Notes: generated by a model from the letters alone, not told the origin. A DNA stretch of 64,000 nucleotides from Blasia pusilla (GCA_050084515.1 CM114273.1:26474001-26538000), one strand, 5' to 3'; positions 35,861 to 48,560 are shown, counted from the stretch's first letter. Numbers and translations are program-made.

Positions 35861-37623
35861 TTTGTTTGACATTGAGAGAGACATGTGAGAGTGCACACAT
35901 GTGAGAGAGATTGGATCTTATTTTACAAAGAGAGAATGAGTGAGTGAGAGAGCTTCATGGGGGAGCTCGTTGGTTGCTCGATGTTTGGTGTAGGTTGGGG
36001 GATTGTGTTCCCCGCTTCATGGCTCATGGGAGTGCTCACCGGAGCAAGAGTTGGAGAAGTTTGCAATTTTGCTTTGCTGATTTTTTGTACGGGAGAGTGG
36101 CACGGGAAAGTGCTGCTCAATTTTCAATAGGAATTGAGTATGGGGGCGGATTGCTCCATGCCGGTGCTCTCAAGAGCACTATGTAGCTTGCTGATTTGTG
36201 TTCTCACAGGTCTTACATTTTCGTTGGGAGAAATGAGCGCGGAAGCGCTGCCAAATTTTGTGTAGGAGAAAGCGACATTGGGCTTTACGACAGTCCCTGT
36301 AACTTTTAATTGAATGTTTCATTCAAAATATTTCTTGATTCCGTCATAGATCGTGAAGTCTGTGCAATAAACAGTGCACAATTTGGAGTTGGGAGCCAAA
36401 CGTTATGGTCAATCTTGCAAAATTGCCATTGCTAGGCGATTTTTAGGGTTAAATTGTTCAAACCCTAAACTAGCCGCCGCGCCGGTGGCGACCGTCGTCC
36501 TCATAGTCACCATCAACGGTCAAACTTCACCATTGACGGTCAACCATTTCCGTTAACGGTTCGCCGTCGCCGTCGCCATCAATGGTCAACCATCATAGTC
36601 ACCGTCACCGTCCACCATCCACCGTCCACCGTTGCAGCCGCCTAGCGCTGCTCAGAGCTGTGTTTGTCTGTTGTCCACCCTTTGGTTGCCATTGCCGCCA
36701 TTACGGAGTGGAGGGTCTTCCACGACCACCATTGATTCTCTGACTTGCGCCGCCACCATGTACTTTGGTTTGGCCGCCACCGTCATCGCAGTTTTGTCAT
36801 CAACCAATGATGGGAGGTGACCTCAGGTTATGGTGTTTGAGTTTTCATTTCATGTTGCTATGTTGTGATTGGTAGCCGCTCGATGACGATCGAGTACCAT
36901 GCCGTGACGCCCATAGTCGCAACGCGCCGCTGATTGCCGCTTATGGCCGCACCGCACCACCTTGATCGTGGAGCGGCTCCTTCACTAAGGTGCAGAGGGT
37001 GTGAATTGCTAATTGAGGAGGGTATGCCGCCAAGTGCCGCACCCCATTCCTGAGTGCCGTGTCATTTGTAGCCGTTCTGTGGCGCCAGTGCCGCATCGGA
37101 CCGCTGAACTTGCACCGCACATCGAGGAGGTTTCAGAAGCGTCAGTACGAGAGGAGTACGACTTGCTAATTGGAAGAGTTGTCTTCACGACTGGTTTGGG
37201 GTTGAGATTTGCAACTGCCGAGGAGCGACATCGACATTATTATTAGGTTGCCCATTCTGGTCTCTTACCCTACACATGTGAGGGATTTCCGGGTATTGGG
37301 AAGTTATTTGGGATATTGGGTTTTGTACTGATGCATCGATGATGTATGGGTTTAGGGGACATAGACTTGTGTGCGATGTCCAGAGTTGAGGATGGTTTGT
37401 CGATGAGACAATAGATCAGTTGATTTGCCGCACCACATTGCTTGTTGCCACAAAGCACACGTCTTAGTGAGAGAGTGTAGATTGAGTGCCGCATGTTTAG
37501 TTTGAGTGATTGAGGGATTACTCGCGAGATTGAGAGTGATCGTGTGAGAGGGGCACGAGGGCCATCCGGAGTGGTGCGAGGTTTTGAGGGTCTTCACGTG
37601 AGAGACCACCTTGATCTCCTTAT
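35861..37623 (+). other. Probable leader of a gag-carrying retroelement
   Basis: Non-coding, with a GTC/CACC-rich degenerate short repeat (about 36480-36640) and the inverted pair tttagggtt ... aaccctaaa near 36450. It leads straight into gag fragment G1. The long GC-rich leader is assigned only by position. Confidence 0.35.
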
Positions 37624-38095
37624 ATGTCATCTTCAAACAAGGGGGAGTGTGTGGAGGAGTGTATTAGTGATCCACCGTACACATTGAGTGGTCCTACGAG
37701 TTGGGCGTATGAGACGGACGACCGGGATAGAGGACCGTATAGGTTTTTGGGTGTTGTAGGCACCATAGAGCTACACGACTTCATTGCGGAGTTTAGGAGT
37801 TGGTGTGACTCACAACGGGCTAGGAACTCTAGAGAATTCAACCCGTTTACAACATGGAACGGTATGTTCCAGCATTTAGAGGGGGCGCCCATGGACGATT
37901 ACCATGAGTTCTCCCATAGATATGCCCAGGAGATTAAGGCATGGCGACTCTACTATGCCATACTATGTGTCATGGACGGAGCCGTTCCCAGATGAGGAGG
38001 AGGAGTGGGGAGAGGCTACTTCCTCTTCCACTAGTGATGTTTTAGGAGGGGTCACCGGCACTGGAGCAGTTACACCGTCTAGTCAGGTTCGTCCC
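37624..38095 (+). pseudogene. Retroelement gag fragment G1 (Ty3/gypsy-like)
   Basis: The open frame from 37624 carries the capsid-like stretch TIELHDFIAEFRSWCDSQRA ... EFNPFTTWNGMFQHLEGAPMDDYHEF. The frame breaks near 37990; the next frame continues with PDEEEEWGEATSSSTSD. Fragments G2 and G3 show the same pattern (FNPFxxWKGLFQHxEGPPMDDYMEF). Assignment to Ty3/gypsy-type gag rests on overall look and on the linked zinc knuckle and protease further on. Confidence 0.65.
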
Positions 38096-38539
38096 AAGTT
38101 CAACTTGAGAATAGTCTTTTCCAAAAGGGAAGAAAACTCTTTTATCCTTTTGTACTTATAAGGACAATGTCGTTATAGTTAGTTAGTGAAGAAGGAGTTA
38201 TTTTTTATATTTCTCATAAAACCTCTTTTTACTTAGGAAATAGTGATCTCTTGGGAACGAACTTAGTACTTTGCTATAGAAAGAGTACCTTTTTCTTTGA
38301 GTTGTATATTACAGGGTAGGCGGAGAGATTTTTAGGACATGATGTTTTCTAGGCGTGGCTGGGATTTGCGAGGATTCTGATGGAGACATACACGCCGATG
38401 CTGATGGGAGGTTCGACGTGTTGGTCGAGGAGAGTGTCGTGTTAGGGAGTGAGTGTTGACGATGCTGTAGGTTGGAGGACAAGATCATATTACCCATTTG
38501 AGTCCCTTTTCCCGCACTTATCTTATGTGATTGAGAGTG

Positions 38540-39356
38540 CTGGGTGTCGGGTAGTTGTTGGCGCTAGATGGGTGTAGCGATGGTGAAGAGTTTAGTCTCC
38601 ATGCATGTGTAGCATATCTGTGGATATACGGAGGTTGCCGAGTAGGGGTCACGTGTATGACCCGAGAGTGTCAGTGGTTTAGGTGAGTTAGTTGGGAGGC
38701 TCATGGTGAGCCCGAGTGTTGAGTGTGCGTGAGGTCGGGTGTGTCGTCATGAGATTACCATTAGCGTCAATTAGCTAGTGAGAAGTGTGGGAGACTCTTG
38801 GTGAGTTTGAGTGCTTGAATGGGTGAGATAGGGTTGTCATCATGGCGTTCTTCCTGAGTTTGGAAGAATGAGGTAGTGCAAGCAGTAGTAGTGGGGGTGA
38901 TACGGAGGGGTTACGAGTGAAAAGCTACCTCGACATCCATTGGTGGTTGGATCGTCATCAATAGACAACGGGTCTGGTGACGAGATCACACACGGAGGCA
39001 GTCTCACTTGGTAGGAGATGCACAACATGGGCCACTGGGGCATGCATTGTTTCTCGGGTGCAATGGGGACCATCGACTTAGATGACTTCATCCAAGAGTT
39101 TGACATGTGGTGCGATTTCTAGGAGATACGGACCCCGACACGATTCAACCCTTTCATGGCATGGAAGGGATTGTTCCAGCACTTTGAGGGTCCTCCGATG
39201 GATGATTACATGGAGTTTGGATTGCTATATTCACAAGATATCAATGCCAGGATGATATATTGGGCTCCAAGGTATGTGTCCATTCGTGGTCGCGAGGCAT
39301 ATGATGGGATCGTGAGAGGAGCGAGACCCACAAAGAGTCTTGCGAATCTTGAATAA
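38540..39356 (+). pseudogene. Retroelement gag fragment G2 with upstream leader
   Basis: The leader (38540-38900) matches 40740-41150 and the coding part matches G1 and G3: the frame MAWKGLFQHFEGPPMDDYMEF at 39156 follows TIDLDDFIQEFDMWCDF-like sequence with a stop. Similarity to G3 ends abruptly near 39330, where opposite-strand LTR-linked sequence begins. Confidence 0.6.
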
Positions 39357-40267
39357 CAAAGCTCCATGAAGACCTCAAAGAGACCTCAAGAATGGCGGCT
39401 CACCCTACTGTCATGGCAGGTTACTCACTATCTAACAACTTTCCTACGCTCTTCTTGATTATCTTCGATGTGGAATTTTGAAATCACAAGACTTAACTCT
39501 CATTCCTACTACAGCCCAATAAGGTTTTACACTCAACTCCGCATATCAGAAAGCATGAGAGAAGACTCTTCTTCTACATCAAAGAGTGGAAAGAACTAGA
39601 AAGTATTGCAAGCTTCAGAAAGTTCAAGACTCTTTGGCTTGTATCATCCCCCGACAACCTATTCAACCAATCCTCACAAGCACTAGAGCTTCAAGACACG
39701 CGGAAATAGTCCCCCTTCATCTGCTCAATCACAAGTATTTGGAAGATTCAAGACACCAGGGAATGACCCCCTGCTTCTACTAATGTGCTCTTTAAATAGT
39801 CTTTACAATTTCTGGGGGGATGGGTACGTGGAAGGGAAGGGTTGCGGCCAAGGGCCGCAGCTCACCGCCCCTAGCTCCATCCGCCTCCGTCGTGGCCCCG
39901 ACTCACCGTCACCTGCAACCTAACCCTAGCCCTAGGCGGCTACGCCCTAGCTTGGGTGCCTTTACATGACAGCCCCTCGGCGGCTGCAAGTCAAGTTTCA
40001 CACTCTTCTTCTCCTTCTCCCGTTACTCTTGTTGATACACTTGCCGCACCACTCTACGCTATGTCCAGCCGCTATCCCCCATCAACATGCACCAGAGAAA
40101 TCTGAGAAAAATGGACGGTGCTTTCACACACGGCCTTTCGAACGAAAAAAAAACAAAAATGCCAACCACTGTCTCTAGGGACTCCCCACTGAGGCAACTT
40201 GCTTGCCTACCTGCAAAAACGAATTCCTAGTATCCCCTTGACATCTTTCTCATGTAAAAATAAAGGG

Positions 40268-40620
40268 TACTAAAATCGACACACCCGACCTAAAACTCCA
40301 CTTCTCAATCTACATTGGCATATTGGGCCTCATTCACCATGTGCTATCAAGGAATCCAGACGCTAGCACCTAGTCCTAACTTACACAGACAAGCAAGAAT
40401 GGTACTCTAACAACGCAATATGAGAGAGATGGCTTGGGAAAGCCATCTTCCTCCCTTATATAGGGTTGGGAAGAGCCAAAAGGCTCTTCTCCTAAAAATA
40501 GCTATCCTCCTAGTGTTCTGCGCGCATAGGTTACCAGGGGCAGGTGACCTGCTCAACAAGTCATTCGACTGTGAAAGACCTCAATAGGAAAGTTGTGCGA
40601 AACGATGTTCCTGACACAAC
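40268..40620 (-). repeat. LTR-like segment, minus orientation
   Basis: The reverse complement matches 45131-45487 along its length: gtcaggaacaacg-type start, gaagagccttttggctctt hairpin, agatggctttcccaagccatct hairpin, and gtggagttttaggt near the end. On the minus strand a cctatataaggg TATA box lies about 20 bp after the aagagcc hairpin. Leader-like sequence continues toward 39.4 kb, so the element pointed to lower coordinates. Confidence 0.65.
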
Positions 40621-40730
40621 TTACCTATCCTCAACCTCATCGACACTTCGAGACAAAGTTACACTCAAGACAATCCGCTCGCTCCTATGCCCTATCTATG
40701 ATAGACCTCGGCCTAGAGGCTATTCAGATG

Positions 40731-40852
40731 TGATATTGGGTATCGGGTAGAGCTTAGGTTAGACGGGTATAGCGATGGTGATGAGCATTGACTCCTTGCA
40801 TACGTAGCGTATTGGTAGATGTCGGGTGTTTTCCCGAGTAGAGGTCGTGTGT

Positions 40853-40942
<90 letters not shown>

Positions 40943-41700
40943 TAGCTTAGGTGAGTTAGTCGAGAGGCTCAGGATGAGCTTGAATATGCGTGAGGCCGAG
41001 TGTGTCATCACGGGATTAGCATTAGCATAGGTGAGCTAGTGAGGAGTGTGGAAGATTTTTGGTGAGTCTGAGTTCTTGAGTGTGTGAGGGAGGGTTGTCA
41101 TCAAAACGTTCTCCCAAGGTTCGGAAGAACGAGGTAGTTTGAGTAGTGGTAGTGGAGTGATATGGAATGGAGCAAGATATCAAGGGGTTTTGAGTGAGGA
41201 ATCACCCCGACTTCCATTTGTGGTTGGATCATCATCACTAGACAATGGTTTTGGTGATGAGATCGCAAACGGAGATAATGTTACATGGTGAGAGATTGAT
41301 GACATGGGCCAGCGGGGCATGCGTCATTTCTCGGGTGTGGTTGGCACCATAGACCTTGATGATTTTATCTAGGAGTTTGACACATGGTGCAACTTCCAGG
41401 AGATCCGAGCTCCTACGCGGTTCAACCCTTTTATTGCATGGAAGGGTTTGTTCTAGCATTTAGAGGATCCTCTGATGGATGACTACATGGAGTTTTGGTC
41501 TTTAAATTAGTAGATATTGGTGCTTGGAGGATATATTGGGCTCCAGGTATGTGTCCACTAATGACCATGAGGTGTATGAAGGAATAGTGAGAGGAGAGAG
41601 ACATACACCATCAGCCGAGGGACTAGATGGAGATGATGACAGTGAGGGTCGTGAGGTGGCATAAAACCTCTGGTGATAGAGAGTCACCCAATTTCAGTCC
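40731..41700 (+). pseudogene. Retroelement gag fragment G3 with leader
   Basis: The leader from 40731 matches the G2 leader. The gag part (about 41180-41520) reads GTIDLDDFI-stop-EFDTWCNFQ ... RFNPFIAWKGLF-stop-HLEDPLMDDYMEF, i.e. the same protein as G1 and G2 with two stops. A (GA)n run has expanded inside the leader. Confidence 0.6.
40857..40936. repeat. (GA)n microsatellite
   Basis: About 80 bp of perfect GA. The corresponding place in the G2 leader (about 38658-38672) has only gacccgagagtgtc, so the run expanded after the two copies diverged. Confidence 0.97.
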
Positions 41701-42599
41701 TATAGTGGAGTTCTTTTGACAGTTGGGAAGGAGCTACCAGGGCATGTGAGCCGACAAGATGAAGAGTCTACAAGATGTTCAATGGAGATCGGGTAAAATT
41801 CTCTGAGAGGCATTCACGCGCATGCGTGTGATGATTGATCATTGCCACATATGGAGTGATTGAGGCGCAAGAGCTGAAGAGGAGAGTCCTAAATGCAACG
41901 TTACTCCACACGTTGAAACCCACATTGAAAGTGTTCTTCAAGTTGTTTGATCTCGTAGAGTTCAACATGAGTGAGGAGCAGGTGATGACGACATGATTTT
42001 GATGGGATTCGACATGTCCACGAGTAAGTGTAGCCCCATATGTGCCCCAACATGCATAAGTATCAGGGGAATGGGCCGATGCGCCCAAAGAGCAAGGCGG
42101 GCATTGTGAGCCCATGAGGCAACGATCCCTACTGACATATGTTGCCCAAAATGGACCAGAGATGGCTTGTTGGACAACTGGTGGGCCCCAAAGATAGAGG
42201 TACTACCCATAACATGGTAGAGGGCCAAGGGCGCCTTCGATTGCTTAGAAGCCACCTCGTATGGCCCCACCATAGTTTCAGTGTGACCACTGTCTCCAAT
42301 ATGGTCACACTAGGGATAGGTGTTTTGATCTTCGTCAACAACTATGTTTAGAATAAGCCAAGGGCCTGGGGGCAAGAGACTTGGTGGAGATCGAGGAGTT
42401 GATGATCGTGGTGGTAGGATTCCACCACTAATCAGGGAGATGGAGGACGTTGTCATGTGAAGAGCCTTTCTTCAAGTAAGGGCGGGCCTTCTAGTTGGTG
42501 TAGACGTGGTTGATGCAAGGTGAACTCTTTAAGAAGTTATCCTTTTTCAATACAAGATTATTATGTATACTCTCCATTCTCTTAAGACAGGTATCACAA

Positions 42600-43300
42600 A
42601 TAGAAGGGCCGAGGCGATCACTTCTTCGTAACATCAGACCCCGAAATTCCTAACTATAAAATCCCTATAACTACTTTACGCTTATACACGAGGAAGATAG
42701 TACAACTAGTGTTAAATCCTACTTGAGCAGGCCTATTGACATCCATGGATTTTTATGTAAGGACATACAAACTACAATCCCATGTCCTTCCATATGTGAC
42801 AATAAGAAGAATCACCGGAGTTGGAGATTGCATGACCTGATTCATGAACGGCTCCCAAAAGTGATAAACTAAATAGCAAGTGAACCAATACCTATCTAAG
42901 AATAGACCTTGGTCAAGTTACTCTTCCAAGAGGGGTGATCCACTCTCATTGGAAGAGCAAGCAATCCTAAAGCCATACACTCAAGAGTGACACAAGAGAC
43001 TCAAGATGTGAAATAGAAGGTGATGAACCCTTGGAGGTCCCTCCTCTTTATTTACTCACAAGGGATCCACAAGAGTATGAAATAGAGCTAATCTTATATT
43101 GTGCCATATGACTTCCTCTCAAGGCTTAGCCAATCATATTTTGACACAAGTAGATTTCCTCTTATCTCTTCCAAAATATCCTCTTTTATCCACTTGATAT
43201 TTTCCAAATTACCCCAACTACCCTAGCCACCAACCAAGACTACTTTTGCTTTTCATTAAAGCACCAACCTTAATACTTTATTTTTATAAAATCATCTTTT
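42600..43300 (-). mobile_element. Minus-strand relative of the LTR element at 53.57 kb (E2)
   Basis: The reverse complement contains ttgctcttccaatgagagtggatcacccctcttggaaga-like sequence and an aataaagaggagg box. These correspond to gttgctcttccaacgagagcag ... cttcttggaag (about 53940-53982) and gtatataaaggaggagg (about 53839) of element E, in the same order. The primer site is not preserved. It interrupts the gag-protease element between gag and the zinc knuckle. Edges are approximate. Confidence 0.4.
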
Positions 43301-43769
43301 ATTTATTACCTCTTTTCCTAAAGTTGTGCATGTATAAAAGAGGCACCATAAAGAGGTTTAAACATGGGAGTTTCCTTTTCTTAAGCTGATTTACTTAATA
43401 CTAATAAAACTCTTTCTAATACTTAATGAGGAATGAGTTTACACATTGGCTGATTTTACTATACGACAACGTGCACCCAATGCAACGCTCCTCATTTGCA
43501 TCGATCAGTTGGAGCAGAGGGTGGCTGCCATGACGATGATGTATCTAAGGGCAAGCACAGAGTCGAGAGTAGCTTGTGGCTCCAACCTCCACGTTGTATC
43601 AGGATACCAGGGAGGATTATAAGGGCTTGAGGTTTATATGCAGTGCGGCTCAAGTAGAGGCTGTTGCGTTGGTGACTCGGGGTGCTGCAAGAGTGACCAA
43701 GCCATTGAGAGGTGAGGTGGAGATAGACCAACATGAGGGAACCGATGAGCGATAGGCCAAGGTTCTCCG

Positions 43770-44716
43770 GTTATTTACATTGTAAGAGGCACTTTAATCG
43801 TCATTGATGGTGCCTAGATGACCAATAGTGCCCACAAGTGAGACAAATGCGTCGACGTCAAAAGGAGTTAGAGAAAAACTCCTATGTAATCTTGGGTGGA
43901 GCTAATGTTGACCAGATTATTGGAGGTGGCCACTAGGATAAGCCACGTTTCATTGTTTTCCACCATGGAGTTGGCGATAATGAGAGCTTGACCAGCGAAG
44001 GTGTTCCGGCTGGCCTCCACGTTGTATGAGTGTGGAGAGGTAATTGCCTCTCATTTGGAGGTGCTTATTGAGAATATGGTGGACGTGCTATTGGAGCATG
44101 TGCTCGAGATATCCTCCACTTAGTCATGGCATGCTACGGCAGCAAAAATAGTAGATATGCAAGCTAGGCCAATGATAGAGCAAGCCATGGTACCCTAGAT
44201 ATGGTGTTGTTGGACAACCAAGCTGGATTGTTTTGCTTGGTTAGTCCAACATGCACGGTCTAACACGTGCGGTGCATCCTTCTTGATTCAGGAGCGTATC
44301 CCTTGATGTTAGGGAAGGCGGCGTGTTTGGCGTTGGGGTTATGGAAAGGCAACATTGAGCATTTTCCCCTTTAGATACAGACATGTATAGGGGGCATGTC
44401 ACCCATGCAATACATGACCCGATAGGAGTTAGTGGTTAGATTCCAGCCAGAGCATGAGTCGGATAGTGCGATGGTGCGCAGTCAGGCGATTATGATGCTG
44501 ACACAGTCGTATGATGTGTTGGTAGGGAGTATGGTGTTCTACCCCCTTGGTTTCATCTTGGATTTTTGGGAGGAGATGGTTTCTTCTCGACCAAGATGGC
44601 AATCAAGTGATGGATGGGTGAGCCATTTTCCGGTGCAATTTTTCGGGCGTAGTGGTGGTCGACCACGTGATGATACGGTGACCACATTGGCAGCATTCAT
44701 AAGTGGTGTTAGCTGA
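43770..44716 (+). pseudogene. Retroelement zinc knuckle and aspartic protease
   Basis: Near 43770 a degenerate CCHC knuckle (YLHCKRHFNRH-stop-W) is followed by a QMRRRQKELEKNSYVILGGA stretch. Near 44280 lies ILLDSGAYPLMLGKAACLAL, an aspartic protease active site (D-S-G-A). The open frame 44432-44716 (YDVLVGSMVFYPLGFILDFW; WQSSDGWVSHFPVQFF) belongs to the same polyprotein region. No YxDD reverse transcriptase or integrase motif follows before the LTR-like segment, so the element seems to carry only gag and protease. Confidence 0.6.
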
Positions 44717-45130
44717 CCAAGAGAGGTTTTGGAGGGGAAACACATGCCGAGGACATTCCCGTACGGATAGTCTCATGGAGAGACATGCTAGGGTGGGTGT
44801 CTCTTCCCATGGTTTTAAGACCTCTTTACCGTTGTGGGTATGAGCGTTGAGTTGTAGAGGAGTGCATATGAGCTTGTGAGGCAGGTGTGGAGTTATGCTT
44901 GTGTCTTGGAGCAAACAGAGTCATCTGATGGTCGTGCTCTTAGAGTGTGTGTTGGGAAGATCGGTGTCGTGTGATGTGTAGATGTGACCAACGATGAGAA
45001 TTTTGTAGCAATGTGTATGCACATAACATCTATCACATCTTAGTTTGCTGAAAGATAGAGTTCTAACGGATCGACCACATAGAGGGTCAACCGGTTTTTT
45101 GGGTGTAACATCATCTTGAGATGTCGGAAC

Positions 45131-45487
45131 CCATTGCGTCAGGAACAACGTCTATGATAATTTCCCTATTTTGGTCTTTGTCAGCTAGGTGATATGTTGA
45201 CCAAGTCAACGGTCATCCAGTAACCTGTGCACACAGGTTACTGTTGGGATAGCCATTTTTGGGGGAAGAGCCTTTTAGCTCTTGCCAATGTTATAAGAGA
45301 GGGAGAGATGGCTTTCCCAAGCCATCTCTCTTATGTTGGGCCTTAGGAGCATCTCTCTTGCTTGTGTGTGTGTAGGAAGTAGGGTGCTAGCGTCCGGATT
45401 CCCTCATAGTAGAGGGTGGATATGGCTCGATTTATCAATGTAGATTCAAGAGTGGAGTTTTAGGCTAGGCGAGCCATTTCTACTATG
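45131..45487 (+). repeat. LTR-like segment, plus orientation
   Basis: Matches the inverted segment at 40268-40620. It contains three stem-loops: cagtaacctgtg/cacaggttactg (45218-45243), aagagc/gctctt (45276-45293) and gagagatggctt/aagccatctctc (45303-45330). Probably the 3' LTR of the gag-protease element. Confidence 0.6.
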
Positions 45488-46433
45488 ATTTTTTTATATG
45501 GTCTCAATGTATATGTGTGAGTGTATTTCTTTTATGGTTGGATCAACCAATTTGTTGGGAAGATTGGTATTGTGTGGTGTGTAGATGTGACCAACAATGT
45601 GCATGCGCATAATAGTCATGATCATAACCATTTATATTGCACCTAGTTTTTTTAAACTTCCATAAAAGGCCTTAAGGAAATCCAATGGTCCAACTCGTAT
45701 TATACTCCATTGAACATGATGTTTGCACGCTCATAATCTACATGGTACAACTTTCTCTATGATCCTTTTCAAATGCTGAAATTTTTCATGGACATGGGAT
45801 GGATGATGTGGAAGATATTTATCAAGTTTTAGAATTTTGGGCTTGGGATCGTGGAGTTAAGGACCAAACATGATGTTTCTTTTGAGATTTTTATTCTAAA
45901 AGTAAAAAATGTAATTGAGGATCTGAACCATTCAATCCATGAGAAAAAATTTCACTATCAAACCATAAAAAAAATAGGAAAATATAATGATGAACATAGG
46001 AGGTTTAGCTTGAAGCTACCTAAATTTTCATAAGATGAGTTATATTTTCCTTTGTAACGTGATGCTCTTATACCATTCTCTAACCACCTTTGGTATTCCA
46101 ATTTTGCGGACCGTCTAATAAAGAGAATAAAGGGTCCTAATAAGTAGTGTTTGTGAGCCCTAGAATGGGGCAGATATGCTTTTGCAATTGAGGAGGTTAG
46201 TTCTTGGTAGTGGTGGTGCTATTGCTTCTATTGTTCTTACTACTCCTCCTACAATTGTTGTTGTTCTTGCTACTACAATAGAAGCTACTATTATAGGTAT
46301 TTCCCCTCCTCCACTCTCTCCCTCTCTCCCCTGTAAGTCATTCCCCCCTTCCCCTTCCCTTTCGCTTCCCTCTCCGCATCTCTTCCTCTCCCTCTATGAT
46401 AAATTAGTGAGGAGAGAGATTGAGTGGGGAGAG
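45488..46433. other. No gene seen; partial repeat of upstream sequence
   Basis: A stretch of about 80 bp at 45557 (gttgggaagattggtattg) repeats 44950 (gttgggaagatcggtgtcg). Short Ser/Pro- and Val/Ala/Ile-rich open frames near 46.2-46.4 kb are simple-sequence artefacts of a CT-rich tract. Confidence 0.4.
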
Positions 46434-46849
46434 TGTGGAAAAACTCCTAAACAAGCATAACTAATGGGATCTGGCTCTCACACATACACACCACTACCGG
46501 GAAAAGTTTTTTGCAATGTGAGAATGAGTGGAGGTTGATCCCCTTCTCAATTGTATAGGGTATGTACAAGCAACCCAAACCCTAATCATAACCATAGTTC
46601 GAGTTATACTATTTATGGTTAACTAACCATACTTTAGATATCTGTGCTTAACTAACCAACCAAGTATAACCTTTCCTACTTCGTGTGAGTACCAAATATA
46701 GCAGTTCATGTGTTTGATGAGCTTGAATATAACTAAGTCTTCAATACTTCCCGTCATGCTTATATTGATATCTCTAACACCTAAATCATTTTTAAACACC
46801 TTAAACTTATCTCTAGGAAATGCTTTTGTAAAGATATCAACAATTTATT

Positions 46850-48560
46850 GATCTATATTTATATACACAAGATCAATTTCTCCTACAAGAACTTTCTATT
46901 TGATAAAGTGATAGTGCACCTCAACATGCTTTGTTTGAGGATAAGACACACGATTATTAGCAAGCTTGATGCTATTAATATTATCTGCATATATTACACT
47001 AGGTCCTAAGTTACTAACGCCAATCTCAATAAGTAATCGGTGAAGCCACATAGTCTCACAAGTTGCATTTGTTGCTCCTCTATATTCCAGCTCTATTGAA
47101 GATAAAGGCATTGTAGGTTGCTTCTTTGAAGCGAACTTATAACTGGGCTTCCCAAGATGAAGGAATAACCACATATAGAGTGTGTGATAGACACTCTTTT
47201 TGCCCAATCAACATTTATGAATCCCAATAATTATAAACTAAAAAAAGTTCAAATTCAAGCCCAAATTGAACAGAGAATTTTACGTATCGCATTATCCTCC
47301 TCATAATATCAAGATGAGGTTTCCGACGTGCTTGCATGCACTGACTCACTAGGCCAACTGCATAGTTGAAGTTCGACGTAATTATAGCTAGATAGATCAA
47401 ACTTCCAACCAATGGCATGCACTTTTATATTTTAAAATGTGCAAGCAACTCTCCTTCATCCACTCTTAGCTTCATTCTCTGGTCCAACAGTATAGAGATT
47501 GGCTTACAAGCCATCATACCCTATTTTGAAAGCATGTGAAAAGCATATTGTTGTTGTAATAATCACATGCTCTCTCCAACTATAGTAGACTTGACACTAA
47601 GATAGTACTTAAGTTCTCCTAAGTTCTTCAAATCAAACTCTACTTGTAAATTTAGCTTAACTTGTTGTACCATATCCTGAGTACTCTTAATAATAAAGAG
47701 GTCATCAACATACAACACAATGATAACCGTATGGCCTTATCCTCTCAAGACATATAGAGAGGAATTAGAATGATAAACCCTAAAGCCTAGCACTTATAAG
47801 ACATTTGTAATCTTTCCATACCAAGCTCTCGAGGCTTGCATTAATATACCTTGAGCTTATATAGATCTTTCTTTAACCTTCATCATGGTTGCAAAAAAAT
47901 AGGAAAAGTTCGTTCTTAAGACGAACAAGTCTAGACATGAATTACAAGAGATGGAAGGTAGGGCAAGGGCGAGTGGGGAAATAAGGGGAGAGGGAGTGAA
48001 GGTCAAGGAAGGAAGAAATGGGAATTATGGAACAAGAAGGTAAGTGGAGGGAATGAGAAAAGAGGGAAATATGGGGTCCGTATAAAGAAGGGAAAGATGG
48101 GATCCACATGGACAAGTTCTTCCATTGCTTGGACGTAAGTTCACGGACCTGGACATGCCCGTGGACACGGGCTTTATTCACATGCAATCTTCACATATAT
48201 ACGCAAAATGGAAACTCTGGATGCTCAATTCCAAGTGGTTGAACAATGAATATCTCCTCATGTAGATCTCCATTCATGAAGGTATTCTTGACGTCCACGT
48301 GATGCAATCTCTACTTCTTACTCATTACAATTGTAACTATTATTCTCCTATTCGCCATCTTTGCAACAAGGCTAAATATGTCTTCATAATCAATGTCATA
48401 TTATTGTGCATGGCGCTTAGCTACCAATCTGGCTTTGGATCTCTTCATTATAGCATCTTGATTGTACTTTAATTTGTAAGCCCATCTACAACCAATAGCT
48501 TCTTTATCAGAAGGTATTTCAACCAACTCCCAAGTTTATTGATATCTTAATACATCAAAA
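46850..48560 (-). pseudogene. copia reverse transcriptase and RNase H (copy C), broken
   Basis: Readable pieces are 47207-46896 (RNase H, tail end) and 47418-47215 (YLAIITSNFNYAVGLVSQCM, between RT and RNase H). The RT active-site region near 47700-47730 and the N-terminal part near 48240-48530 follow in several frames. M3 splits RT into two parts. Confidence 0.82.
47883..48192. mobile_element. MITE-like element, copy M3, inserted in copia C
   Basis: Ends catggttgcaaaaa and (inward from the right) gattgcatgtg, with the same interior as M1 (gtggggaaataaggggag, gggaatgagaaa, tccacatggacaag). The copia sequence is continuous on either side of it, with ttca present at both junctions as a possible short target duplication. 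This empty-site comparison is the best proof that the repeat moves as a unit. Confidence 0.65.
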
